Origin: Sphingomonas sp. Leaf407
GTDB lineage: Bacteria > Pseudomonadota > Alphaproteobacteria > Sphingomonadales > Sphingomonadaceae
Direction of reading: 5' to 3'
Assembly: GCF_001425385.1 (NCBI RefSeq)
Contig: NZ_LMQO01000001.1
Location: 434,001 to 498,000 of the forward strand
Length of the DNA stretch: 64,000 nucleotides
The translations under genes and the position numbers were made by a program. The notes beneath the pieces were generated by a model that saw only the letters and a list, made by a program, of their open reading frames with translations, ran no database searches and was not told the DNA's origin. Every line of letters begins with the position of its first letter. The first letter of the stretch is position 1. This document shows positions 17,008-24,935 of the stretch, piece after piece.

Positions 17008-17748
17008 ATGGTGAAGCATATGGCAAAATACTACAGTTCTATTGAAATAGAAACAAATCTAAGCCGCAAAATCAATGATTCTGCCGAAATACCCGAAGGA
17101 TTTTATAATTTATCATCAGTAACAATCGCAAAAACATCCTATCTTCAAAGTCTGCTTCAGGAAATGATATATGTAGTGCATGGAAGTAATCTATTAGGCG
17201 CAAAAAAAGCACTAAAAGATTTTCCAAATCCTAAGGATAGATTTGATTTTTTAGTGAAATTTGACTTCAAATCTAATGACTATGTGGTTGATACTGTTTT
17301 CAATCATGTTCAAAAAGTATTCTATGATTTGTACGAATTAAGAAACACTTTATCCCATGAAATTTGGGCAACTTCCGAAAATTATTCTGGAGCAGTAATA
17401 TTTTCGAAGCTAGACGAAGAATCGCGTTTACAGATGGTACGAGGAAAATTCCTTCACGTTGAAGGTTATACCACGTTGGAAACGTTCAACGCGACAGTAC
17501 GTTACATTCGCAAAGTGAAGGTTATTAGAAAAGATCATCTTCATTTGGCAATCAACGATCTCAATATCGCGGCTTGGAGTATGACGAATATAAGAAATAT
17601 TTTAGACTCAGAAAATTCTGTCACCAAGGACGCAGCGCGGAAGGCTTTTCTTGTATTTAAAGGAACTTCTCACCTATTTGATGAATCCGAGCGTCTCATG
17701 GGAACTGTAAATTATTCCAGCGAAGCATCGAAGCGAATAAATATTTAG
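17008..17748 (+). CDS. A+T-rich HEPN-like protein, possible defence RNase
   Basis: A 246-residue soluble protein, strongly A+T-rich in contrast to its neighbours, so probably acquired by transfer. I do not recognise a named family. It is mostly helical by composition, and residues 112-117 read RNTLSH in the context YELRNTLSHEIW. That is the RNxxxH form of the Rx4-6H motif that is the catalytic centre of HEPN RNases found in toxin-antitoxin, Abi and other antiviral systems. No partner antitoxin or NTase gene is adjacent. The gene fits exactly between two convergent native genes, ending one base before the XpaC-like stop. The start could be ATG 17008 or ATG 17020; the latter has a GGTGAAG sequence upstream. 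Confidence 0.7.
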   Translation: MVKHMAKYYSSIEIETNLSRKINDSAEIPEGFYNLSSVTIAKTSYLQSLLQEMIYVVHGSNLLGAKKALKDFPNPKDRFDFLVKFDFKSNDYVVDTVFNHVQKVFYDLYELRNTLSHEIWATSENYSGAVIFSKLDEESRLQMVRGKFLHVEGYTTLETFNATVRYIRKVKVIRKDHLHLAINDLNIAAWSMTNIRNILDSENSVTKDAARKAFLVFKGTSHLFDESERLMGTVNYSSEASKRINI

Positions 17749-17749
17749 C

Positions 17750-18448
17750 CTACTCCTCGCCCTGATACTTGATCTGCAAATACCGCTCGCGTGTCGCCAG
17801 ACTGTCGAGATCGCCCTGCGCCAGTTGCTGCGTCATCGCCGCGATCTCGCCGTCGATGACCTTCAACCCCTCGACCAGTTGTTCGTCCGGCGTGCGCCCG
17901 TTGCGCGCCACCCGGCGCAGCGGCTCGGGCACGCGCTGATAGCCGCGCACCAGTTCGGGCAGTTGCTCGCCCACCAGCTTGCGCACCTCGGCCGCCGCCG
18001 GCTCGCCCTCGTTCAGCCCGACGAGCTGTGCCGACAAGGTATCGAGCTTGATCCCGATCGCATCGGCCAGCGTCATGGCGGGCGCGGGCAGGGCGGGGCG
18101 CTGTGCCGATAACCAGCGCTCGGTCTGCGCGGGCAGCGATTTCAGGGGCGCCTGCCCCAGTTGCTCGACCACCACCTCGCGCGTCACCGGCATCAACGCG
18201 AACAGCGCGGTGGCGGCGATCAGCAACGCCATCACCAGCATCGCCCCGCCCAAACCCAGCGGCATGAACCACCCGATCAGCAGCGCGCCGACGATGATCG
18301 CGCCGTCCGCCGCCGCGATCCGGCCCAGCCGCTTGAGCACCTCCGCCTCGCGCCGCCGCCGTGCGCGCGGGGCGACCGCGCCGTGCCGCTCGCGCACGCG
18401 CTCCAGCGTCAGTTCGGCGCGCTCCAGCGTTTCCTCGGCACGGGCCAT
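17750..18448 (-). CDS. XpaC-like protein paired with TelA
   Basis: A 232-residue protein with a basic N-terminal helical region (RARRRREAEVLKRLG), two adjacent hydrophobic segments at about residues 48-88 (AIIVGALLIGWFMPLGLGG and MLVMALLIAATALFALM), and a long helical cytosolic C-terminus. Position and plan match XpaC-type proteins, which are regularly encoded next to telA; their biochemical role is not established. The start at 18448 lies 5 bases after the telA stop, so the pair forms an operon with telA first. Confidence 0.7.
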   Translation of the reverse strand: MARAEETLERAELTLERVRERHGAVAPRARRRREAEVLKRLGRIAAADGAIIVGALLIGWFMPLGLGGAMLVMALLIAATALFALMPVTREVVVEQLGQAPLKSLPAQTERWLSAQRPALPAPAMTLADAIGIKLDTLSAQLVGLNEGEPAAAEVRKLVGEQLPELVRGYQRVPEPLRRVARNGRTPDEQLVEGLKVIDGEIAAMTQQLAQGDLDSLATRERYLQIKYQGEE

Positions 18449-18453
18449 TGCGG

Positions 18454-19650
18454 TTACATCGCCTCCAGCTTGAACGTCTCGCCCTTGCCCGCCGCATTCT
18501 GCGACGCGCCCTCGGCCCGCGCGATATAGCCCTTCGACTTCTCGATCTCGCTCGACAGCGTGCCGACCGTGGTCTTCATCGAATCGAGCGCCTTCAGCTT
18601 GAAGGTGTCGATCGCGTCCATCGTGTCGTACACATTCTGGAACGCGCGTTGCAGCACCTCGACCGGAATCGTCGCCGATGCCGCCTGTTCGTGGATCGTC
18701 GCCGTCTGGCTCTTGAGCAGCTTGCTGGTCGAATCGATGATGTTGGCGGTGGTGGTGTTGAGCGCGGTGATCTGTTCGAGCACCAGCTTCTGGTTGGTCA
18801 GCGCCTGCGCCACCGTCACCGCCGTGCGCAGCGCACCGACCGTGGTGGTGCTGGCGCGGTCGACGCCCTTCACCAGCTCGACATTGTTCTTCTTGACCAG
18901 ATCGAGCGCGAGATAGCCCTGCACCGTCACCGCCATCTGCGTCAGCAGGTCCTGGCTACGCTGGCGGACATAGAACAGCGCGGTTTCGCGCACCGCCTTG
19001 GCCTTGGCCGGATCGCTGTGGTCCAGCTCGTTGGCCTTGTCCTCCAGCTTCTGGTCCATCTCCTTCGACAGATAGATCATCTGTTCGAGCCGGCCCATCG
19101 CGGTCCACAGATTGGCGCGTTCGGTGTCGATGGCGGCATTGTCCATCAACAGCTCGTCCTTGCCCGACTGCAGACGTTTCAGGATTTCGGCGATGTGGCT
19201 CTGCGCGGATTTATAGCCGTCGAAATAGTCGCGGACCTTGCTGCCGAACGGGATCATCCCGAACAGCTTTTTCGGCTCCATCAGATTGCCCTGACGGCCC
19301 GGATCGAGATCCTCGATCGTGCGGCGAAGCTGCGCCAGATCGGTGCCGACGCCCGCTTCCTGGTCCATTGCCCGCACCGGCCGGTCGAGGAAGCGGTTCG
19401 ACTGGCCCGCCGCCTCGCGGATCTCGCGCGCGCCAAGGTTGCTGATCGCATCGACCCGCTTGCCGAATTCGGGCGAATTGGTGTCCTGCGCGATCAGTTG
19501 CTCGATGAAGTCGTCGACCCGGGTCTGCAACTCGGTCTTCTTGGTGTCGTCCACCGGCACCAGCCCGGCGGCCTTGGCCGGGGCCACCGTCGGCACCGGA
19601 TCGGGCGGGGTCAGCACCAGCGTCGGTTCGTCGATCGTCAACGTCGCCAT
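18454..19650 (-). CDS. TelA family protein (toxic anion resistance)
   Basis: A 398-residue soluble protein of the TelA/KlaA family. Conserved stretches include ELDHSDPAKAKAVRETALFYVRQR, MAVTVQGYLALDLVKKNN and TTVGALRTAVTVAQAL. The family was named for tellurite resistance on a plasmid and is also linked to membrane-stress responses; the molecular function is unknown. The whole protein is predicted to be alpha-helical with many heptad-like repeats. It is the first gene of the telA-xpaC operon and has an A+T-rich dyad about 57 bases upstream of its start. Confidence 0.92.
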   Translation of the reverse strand: MATLTIDEPTLVLTPPDPVPTVAPAKAAGLVPVDDTKKTELQTRVDDFIEQLIAQDTNSPEFGKRVDAISNLGAREIREAAGQSNRFLDRPVRAMDQEAGVGTDLAQLRRTIEDLDPGRQGNLMEPKKLFGMIPFGSKVRDYFDGYKSAQSHIAEILKRLQSGKDELLMDNAAIDTERANLWTAMGRLEQMIYLSKEMDQKLEDKANELDHSDPAKAKAVRETALFYVRQRSQDLLTQMAVTVQGYLALDLVKKNNVELVKGVDRASTTTVGALRTAVTVAQALTNQKLVLEQITALNTTTANIIDSTSKLLKSQTATIHEQAASATIPVEVLQRAFQNVYDTMDAIDTFKLKALDSMKTTVGTLSSEIEKSKGYIARAEGASQNAAGKGETFKLEAM

Positions 19651-19706
19651 AATCCCTCCAACGGTCGTCCCGCCCTAGATGCCGGGGAACGTCACCGGGT
19701 TCAACT

Positions 19707-19729
19707 GTGGTATTTAGATAATACACCAC
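19707..19729. promoter_or_regulatory. Imperfect dyad upstream of telA
   Basis: On the minus strand the sequence reads GTGGTGTATTATCTAAATAC followed by CAC. GTATT and AATAC are inverted copies, and GTG/CAC extend the dyad with a two-base bulge. It is an A+T island in a G+C-rich region between the divergent telA and GH27 genes and includes a TATTAT hexamer that could be a -10 box for telA. A regulator binding site is plausible; no regulator gene is adjacent. Confidence 0.4.
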
Positions 19730-19792
19730 GGTGATGCAACCTCTTGTCCCACGTTGTCAAACGCGATAGCCAGCCCGGCAGAGGGGATTGCC

Positions 19793-21031
19793 ATGACGAA
19801 GCGTTTATCCGGCCTGTTGCGGACCGCCGCCCTGTCGCTCGCGTTGGTGACGCAGGCGGCGCAGGCACAGGACCAGTTCATCGATCCCAACACGCTGCGG
19901 CCGTCGCTCGATCCGACGCGGACCGCCAACGGCCTCGCGCTCACCCCGCCGATGGGCTGGAACAGCTGGAACAAATACGGCTGCACCATCACCGAAAAGA
20001 TCGTGCGCGACATGGCCGACGCCATGGCCGGCAACGGCATGAAGGCGGCGGGCTATAGCTATATCGTCATCGACGATTGCTGGCATGGGCAACGCGACGC
20101 CAACGGCTTCATCACCGCCGATGCCGCCAAATTCCCAAGCGGGATCAAGGCGCTCGCCGACTACATCCACGCCAAGGGCCTGAAGTTCGGCATCTATTCG
20201 GACGCCGGTGCCAAGACCTGCGGCGGCAAGCCCGGCAGCCAGGGCCATGAATATCAGGACGCGCTGACCTATGCCCGCTGGGGCGTCGACTATCTGAAAT
20301 ACGACTGGTGCTCGACCGGGGTGCGCAATGCCGAGGAAGCCTATGCGCTGATGGCCGACGCGCTGAAGGCCAGCGGGCGGCCGATCGTGCTGGCGATCTG
20401 CGAATGGGGCAACAACCGCCCGTGGGAATGGGCCAAGAAGATCGGCAATCTGTGGCGCACGTCGTCCGACATCCGTGATGGATGGAAGGGCCGCGAGAAA
20501 TGGTCGATCGGCATGACCGACATCGTCGACATCAACGAACCGCTCTATCCGCACGCCGGCCCCGGCCACTGGAACGACCCCGACATGCTCGAGGTCGGCA
20601 ACGGCGGCATGAGCGACACCGAATATCGCGCGCATTTCAGCCTGTGGGCGATGATGGCCGCGCCGCTGATCGCCGGCAACGACATCGCCACGATGAACGA
20701 CGCGACGAAGGCGATCCTGCTGAACCACGAGGTCATCGCGGTCGATCAGGACGCGCTTGGCGCACAGGGCCGCCGCGTCCGCGACGACGGCGACCGGGAA
20801 GTCTGGTCGCGCACGCTGTCCGACGGATCGCGTGCCGTGATCTTGTTCAACCGCGGCGAGACGCCCGCGCCGATCACCGCGACCTGGCCCGAAATCGGCT
20901 ATCCGGCGGGGGTGACGGCCGAAGTGCGCGACCTGTGGGCGCACAAATCGCTCGGCCGCATGGCGGGCAAGGTCGCCGCGACCGTCCCGGCGCACGGCGT
21001 CGTCATGGTCCGTATCATGCCGGGTAAGTAG
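19793..21031 (+). CDS. GH27 family alpha-galactosidase, secreted
   Basis: A 412-residue exported glycosidase of family GH27, which releases terminal alpha-galactose from oligosaccharides such as melibiose or galactomannan. Residues 1-26 are a signal peptide ending AQAQ. The catalytic domain opens with TPPMGWNSWNKYGC. The nucleophile is D171 in YLKYDWCS, and the acid/base is D226 in WRTSSDIRDGW. A C-terminal beta-sandwich (about 315-412) completes the fold. The start is ATG 19793 behind a GAGGGG ribosome binding site. No transporter or regulator is adjacent, so it may be a scattered glycan gene. Confidence 0.93.
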   Translation: MTKRLSGLLRTAALSLALVTQAAQAQDQFIDPNTLRPSLDPTRTANGLALTPPMGWNSWNKYGCTITEKIVRDMADAMAGNGMKAAGYSYIVIDDCWHGQRDANGFITADAAKFPSGIKALADYIHAKGLKFGIYSDAGAKTCGGKPGSQGHEYQDALTYARWGVDYLKYDWCSTGVRNAEEAYALMADALKASGRPIVLAICEWGNNRPWEWAKKIGNLWRTSSDIRDGWKGREKWSIGMTDIVDINEPLYPHAGPGHWNDPDMLEVGNGGMSDTEYRAHFSLWAMMAAPLIAGNDIATMNDATKAILLNHEVIAVDQDALGAQGRRVRDDGDREVWSRTLSDGSRAVILFNRGETPAPITATWPEIGYPAGVTAEVRDLWAHKSLGRMAGKVAATVPAHGVVMVRIMPGK

Positions 21032-21037
21032 AAGAGG

Positions 21038-21161
21038 GTTTTCGCGCAGAGGCGCAGAGGCCGCAGAGGGAAGGGCGAGATCAGGAGACGCTGTCGCTTG
21101 GCTATTACAACGACAGCGTCGAACGCCCCCTCTCTGCGCCTCCGCGCCTCTGCGCGAAAAC
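21038..21161. repeat. Family C inverted repeat, copy 1
   Basis: The left arm begins GTTTTCGCGCAGAGGCGCAG and the right arm ends CTCTGCGCGAAAAC; they are near reverse complements and enclose a spacer of about 60 bases. With copy 2 it fills the 446-base gap between the GH27 gene and typA. No gene or promoter is evident in the gap apart from the typA upstream region. Confidence 0.8.
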
Positions 21162-21198
21162 TCCTTCTTCTCTACTGCGATCAGGAAGAAGAAAGGTT

Positions 21199-21359
21199 GG
21201 TTCACGCGGAGGCGCGGAGGCGCGGAGGGGTTCCGGTCGTGGCGTCCGTCATCCGCGCCAGCAGCTTCTTGCCTGCGTTTCCGGTAGCGCACCGTCTCCC
21301 GGACGCGAACCGGGTGCCGCAAGCGCAACCCCTCCGCGTCTCCGCGCCTCCGCGTGAAA
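21199..21359. repeat. Family C inverted repeat, copy 2
   Basis: The left arm GGTTCACGCGGAGGCGCGG and the right arm CGCCTCCGCGTGAA are inverted copies about 95 bases apart. The arms resemble copy 1 with A-to-G changes (CGCAGAGG versus CGCGGAGG). Between the copies, at about 21163-21193, CTTCTTC and GAAGAAG form a further dyad. Confidence 0.8.
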
Positions 21360-21477
21360 AAAATTCCAGCGTATTTTACGCCAACACGCTGCACCGCAAA
21401 AACGCCCCCTTTGCGGAATCGTGATAAATACGCTAAGCGCGCGCCCAACTGCACTCCCGCACGATCCAGGAAATAGT

Positions 21478-23319
21478 ATGAGCCTTCGCAACGTGGCGAT
21501 CATCGCCCACGTCGATCACGGCAAAACCACGCTCGTCGATCAGTTGTTCCGTCAGTCCGGCACGTTCCGCGACAACCAGCGCGTCGAGGAACGCGCGATG
21601 GATTCGAACGACCTCGAAAAAGAGCGTGGCATCACCATTCTCGCCAAGCCGACCTCGGTCGACTGGACCCCGCCGGGCAGCGATGAATCGATCCGCATCA
21701 ACATCGTCGACACCCCCGGCCACGCCGATTTCGGCGGCGAAGTCGAACGCATCCTGTCGATGGTCGACGGCGTCGTCCTGCTGGTCGATTCGTCGGAAGG
21801 CGCGATGCCGCAGACGAAGTTCGTGACCGGCAAGGCGCTGGCGCTGGGCCTCAAGCCCATCGTCGTCGTCAACAAGGTCGACCGCAGCGACGCGCGCATC
21901 CAGGAAGTGCTCGACGAAGTGTTCGACCTGTTCGTCTCGCTCGACGCGAACGACGAACAGCTCGACTTCCCGGTGCTGTACGCCTCGGGCCGCAACGGCT
22001 ATGCCTCGACCGACATGGACGCGCGCGAAGGCACGCTGATCCCGATGTTCGAGACGATCGTGTCGCACGTTCCCGCGCCCAAGGTGGAAGTGGAGGACGT
22101 TCCGTTCACCTTCCTCGTCACCCTGCTCGACCGTGACAACTTTCTCGGCCGCGTGCTGACCGGCCGCGTCAACTCGGGCACGATCAAGCTGAACCAGCCG
22201 ATCCACGCGCTCGACAACGACGGCAAGATCATCGAAACGGGCCGCGCGTCCAAGATCATGTCGTTCCGCGGGCTGGAGCGCGTGCCGGTCGACGAAGCCA
22301 AGGCGGGCGACATCATCTCGCTGGCCGGCCTCGCCGTCGCCACCGTGTCGAACACCATCTGCGACCCGCAGGTCACCGAGCCGCTGCACGCGCAGCCGAT
22401 CGATCCGCCGACGCTGTCGATGCGTTTCGCCGTCAACGATTCGCCGATGGCGGGGCGTGAGGGCACCAAGGTCACGTCGCGCATGATCCGCGACCGCCTG
22501 TTCCGCGAAGCCGAATCGAACGTCGCCGTGAAGGTCACGGAAGCCGCCGATCGCGACAGCTACGAAGTCGCCGGTCGCGGCGAATTGCAGCTCGGCGTGC
22601 TGATCGAGACGATGCGCCGCGAAGGCTTCGAGCTGGGCATCTCGCGTCCGCGCGTGCTGTTCGGCGAGGATGAGGACGGAAAGAAGACCGAGCCGTACGA
22701 AACCGTCATCATCGACGTGGACGAGGAATATTCGGGCACGGTCGTCGAGAAGATGAACCTGCGTAAGGCCGAGATGACCGACATGCGTCCCTCGGGCGGC
22801 GGCAAGACCCGCATCACCTTCTCCGCGCCGTCGCGCGGCATGATCGGCTATCACGGCGAGTTCCTGTCGGACACGCGCGGCACCGGCATCATGAACCGGC
22901 TGTTCGAGAAGTACGGCCCCCACAAGGGCCAGATCGAAGGCCGCAAGAACGGCGTGCTGATCTCGAACGGCGCCGGCGAAGCGCAGGGCTATGCACTGGG
23001 TCCGCTCGAAGAGCGCGGCATCCTGTTCGTCGGCCACGGCGAGGCGCTGTACGAGGGCATGATTATCGGTGAGAACGCCAAGACGGATGACCTTGAGGTC
23101 AATCCGATGAAGGCGAAGCAGCTCACCAACTTCCGCGCATCGGGTGGCAAGGACGACGCGATCCGCCTGACTCCGCCGAAGAAGATGACGCTGGAACAGG
23201 CGATTGCGTACATCGACGACGACGAGATGGTCGAAGTGACGCCGAAGAACATCCGCCTGCGCAAGCGGCATCTGGACCCCAACGAGCGCAAGCGCGCGAG
23301 CCGGGCGAAGGCCGCCTGA
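21478..23319 (+). CDS. typA: Ribosome-associated GTPase TypA/BipA
   Basis: TypA (BipA) is a translational GTPase related to EF-G that helps 50S assembly and translation under stress or cold. The 613-residue protein has G1 AHVDHGKTT at residues 10-18, G2 in EKERGITI, G3 DTPGHADF, and G4 NKVDRSDA, followed by domains II, III, V and the BipA-specific C-terminal domain (GRKNGVLISNGAGEAQGYAL). ATG 21478 follows CCAGGAAATAGT, which contains an AGGA ribosome binding site. Downstream come a conserved 3' element and a strong terminator. Confidence 0.97.
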   Translation: MSLRNVAIIAHVDHGKTTLVDQLFRQSGTFRDNQRVEERAMDSNDLEKERGITILAKPTSVDWTPPGSDESIRINIVDTPGHADFGGEVERILSMVDGVVLLVDSSEGAMPQTKFVTGKALALGLKPIVVVNKVDRSDARIQEVLDEVFDLFVSLDANDEQLDFPVLYASGRNGYASTDMDAREGTLIPMFETIVSHVPAPKVEVEDVPFTFLVTLLDRDNFLGRVLTGRVNSGTIKLNQPIHALDNDGKIIETGRASKIMSFRGLERVPVDEAKAGDIISLAGLAVATVSNTICDPQVTEPLHAQPIDPPTLSMRFAVNDSPMAGREGTKVTSRMIRDRLFREAESNVAVKVTEAADRDSYEVAGRGELQLGVLIETMRREGFELGISRPRVLFGEDEDGKKTEPYETVIIDVDEEYSGTVVEKMNLRKAEMTDMRPSGGGKTRITFSAPSRGMIGYHGEFLSDTRGTGIMNRLFEKYGPHKGQIEGRKNGVLISNGAGEAQGYALGPLEERGILFVGHGEALYEGMIIGENAKTDDLEVNPMKAKQLTNFRASGGKDDAIRLTPPKKMTLEQAIAYIDDDEMVEVTPKNIRLRKRHLDPNERKRASRAKAA

Positions 23320-23391
23320 GAATAGCGGGGCCGGGCAAGGCGGGCCGGGCAAAGGCGTAGCGAATGCTACGCCAAGCCGCACAAGGCCCGC

Positions 23392-23423
23392 CCGGCCGGC
23401 CTTGCTAAAGGCAAGGACCGACG
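23392..23423 (+). other. Conserved 3' element, copy 1 (after typA)
   Basis: CCGGCCGGC (23392-23400) is followed by a hairpin CCTTGC/GCAAGG with a 5-base loop and then GACCGACG (23416-23423). The same order of blocks with different but still pairing hairpin stems occurs after rplA and after nusG. Here the block leads into another hairpin, CGACGTGGC/GCCACGTCG, and then the terminator. Confidence 0.7.
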
Positions 23424-23458
23424 ACGTGGCTTCGCCACGTCGGGCGACAGAAAAAAGA

Positions 23459-23486
23459 ACGGCCCCGGGAGCGATCCCGGGGCCGT
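23459..23486. terminator. Strong bidirectional terminator
   Basis: A perfect 12-bp stem ACGGCCCCGGGA / TCCCGGGGCCGT with loop GCGA. On the plus strand it ends in GTTTCC; on the minus strand it runs into TTCTTTTTT, a good T-tract. It separates typA (+) from the membrane protein gene ending at 23490 (-). Confidence 0.85.
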
Positions 23487-23489
23487 TTC

Positions 23490-24254
23490 CTATTGTGGGA
23501 AGAACGCCTTGATCGGCCGCGCCGCGCCGGGTGTGCCGTCGATCACCGCATGGGTCAGTGCCATGCCTGCGCTGCTGTAGGCGAACAGTTCGGCCAGCAG
23601 GAACATCGCGACGAAGAAGCCCCAGCCCCAAGCCCATGCGACATGAACCCGGCCGGTTCGCCGCCAGTCGGCGATCGCGCCGAGGATCGGGAAGATCGAC
23701 GGCGCGATCAGCGCCGCGATCCACCAGCCCCACGGAATCAGGAACGGCATCGGCAGCAGGCGTCCGAACCCCGGCCCGGTAATCGCGGCCATGGCGCAGA
23801 ACATCAGCCGGCGATGCCAGTCGGTCCGCCGCCGCAGCGCGATGGCGGCACCCGTCAGCAGGGCGAAGGTCAGGATGCCGGCCGGATTGCCGATCAGGAA
23901 GGAGTTGACGTCGAACACCGGCGGTCCGCCATGGTCGCGCACGGCATGCAAGGTAATCGCAATGGCCAGCGTGACCATGACCGGCAACCATATCAGCGCG
24001 AGCCAGCCAAGCCGCCGATGCCAATGGAGTGCTCGACCGGCGACCAGGGCGGTCTGCGTCACATACAGCGCGATCCAGCCCAAAAAGACGAGGCCGTGGA
24101 CGTGGTAGACGAGCGGCAGCGCGAAGGACGAGCGTCCTGCGGCGAGGTTTAGCGAAAATCCGGCGACCAGCACGGCCGCCATCGCAATCGCCGAGTAGAG
24201 AAAGAACCGATGTTCCCGCGTCGCGACCGACTGCGGCATTGACCGTGTAGCCAT
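23490..24254 (-). CDS. Membrane protein of unknown function
   Basis: A 254-residue protein with about seven hydrophobic segments, beginning FFLYSAIAMAAVLVAGFSLNL. Conserved-looking His residues occur in VYHVHGLVFLGW, HWHRRLGW and DWHRRLMF; pairs of such His in helices suggest heme or metal binding, which is inference. I do not recognise a defined function. Start ATG 24254. It stands alone between typA and a TlpA-like gene on the same strand, with 97 bases between it and the latter. Confidence 0.7.
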   Translation of the reverse strand: MATRSMPQSVATREHRFFLYSAIAMAAVLVAGFSLNLAAGRSSFALPLVYHVHGLVFLGWIALYVTQTALVAGRALHWHRRLGWLALIWLPVMVTLAIAITLHAVRDHGGPPVFDVNSFLIGNPAGILTFALLTGAAIALRRRTDWHRRLMFCAMAAITGPGFGRLLPMPFLIPWGWWIAALIAPSIFPILGAIADWRRTGRVHVAWAWGWGFFVAMFLLAELFAYSSAGMALTHAVIDGTPGAARPIKAFFPQ

Positions 24255-24351
24255 GTGTTATTCCCCCGATAACCCATGGACCGGCACCTTACTCCATTTC
24301 AGCCGGCAATACGATCGTTACGAAGGCGATTCGATCGGCGATGCGATGCCG

Positions 24352-24843
24352 TCAGCCCACCGGCACCCGCTCGTTCAGCAACGGGACCAGCTCGCGGTTC
24401 AAATCGTCGAGCGTCATCGCCCCAGCCTTGGCATACCGCACCACCCCCTTGCGATCGACGATGTAGTTGGTCGGCACCGCCGTCGCGTCGTCGATCCCCC
24501 TGATCCGCTTGGCCGGAGTGATCGCCAGCGTGTTGAACAGCGCCTTCATCTTGAAGATCGGCACCGATCCCTCGGTCGTCACCGCGAACACCCGCATGCC
24601 ATGCTTGCTGACCTGCCGGTAATAGCCATCGAGCAGCGGCAGCTCGACGCGGCATGGCACGCACCACGTCGCCCAGAAATTGATGAGCACCACTTCGCCG
24701 CGATGCTCGGCCAGCGTCGTCTTGGTCCCATCGGCCAGCGTGAACTCGATCGGCGGCGCGACCTGCCCGACCTTCAATTCCTTGGCGGCGGCAGGCGTGG
24801 CGATCGCGGCGGCGGCGAGCAGCGGCAACATCCATTTCAGCAT
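24352..24843 (-). CDS. TlpA/ResA-like thioredoxin-fold protein, exported
   Basis: A 163-residue protein with an N-terminal signal peptide (MLKWMLPLLAAAAIATPAAA) and a periplasmic thioredoxin fold. The active site is WCVPC in VLINFWATWCVPCRVELPLL, the TlpA/ResA pattern used to reduce disulfides, for example in cytochrome c maturation. The cis-Pro segment is AVPTNYIVDRKG. ATG 24843 fits the signal peptide; an upstream ATG at 24894 would place extra charged residues before it. It is divergent from polA. Confidence 0.9.
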   Translation of the reverse strand: MLKWMLPLLAAAAIATPAAAKELKVGQVAPPIEFTLADGTKTTLAEHRGEVVLINFWATWCVPCRVELPLLDGYYRQVSKHGMRVFAVTTEGSVPIFKMKALFNTLAITPAKRIRGIDDATAVPTNYIVDRKGVVRYAKAGAMTLDDLNRELVPLLNERVPVG

Positions 24844-24935
24844 ATAGTATATCCCCCCGGCGCACAGGATTCGCCGAACCACGGATTTCGTCAAGCCGTT
24901 GCCGCGCCATGCCCCGCGCTGCTATCCCGCACCCC

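Noticed and set aside
21433..24024. An 863-codon minus-strand frame opposite typA
   Set aside because: It is antisense to a clear typA gene, shows no domain, and its composition is that of a reverse-complement shadow.
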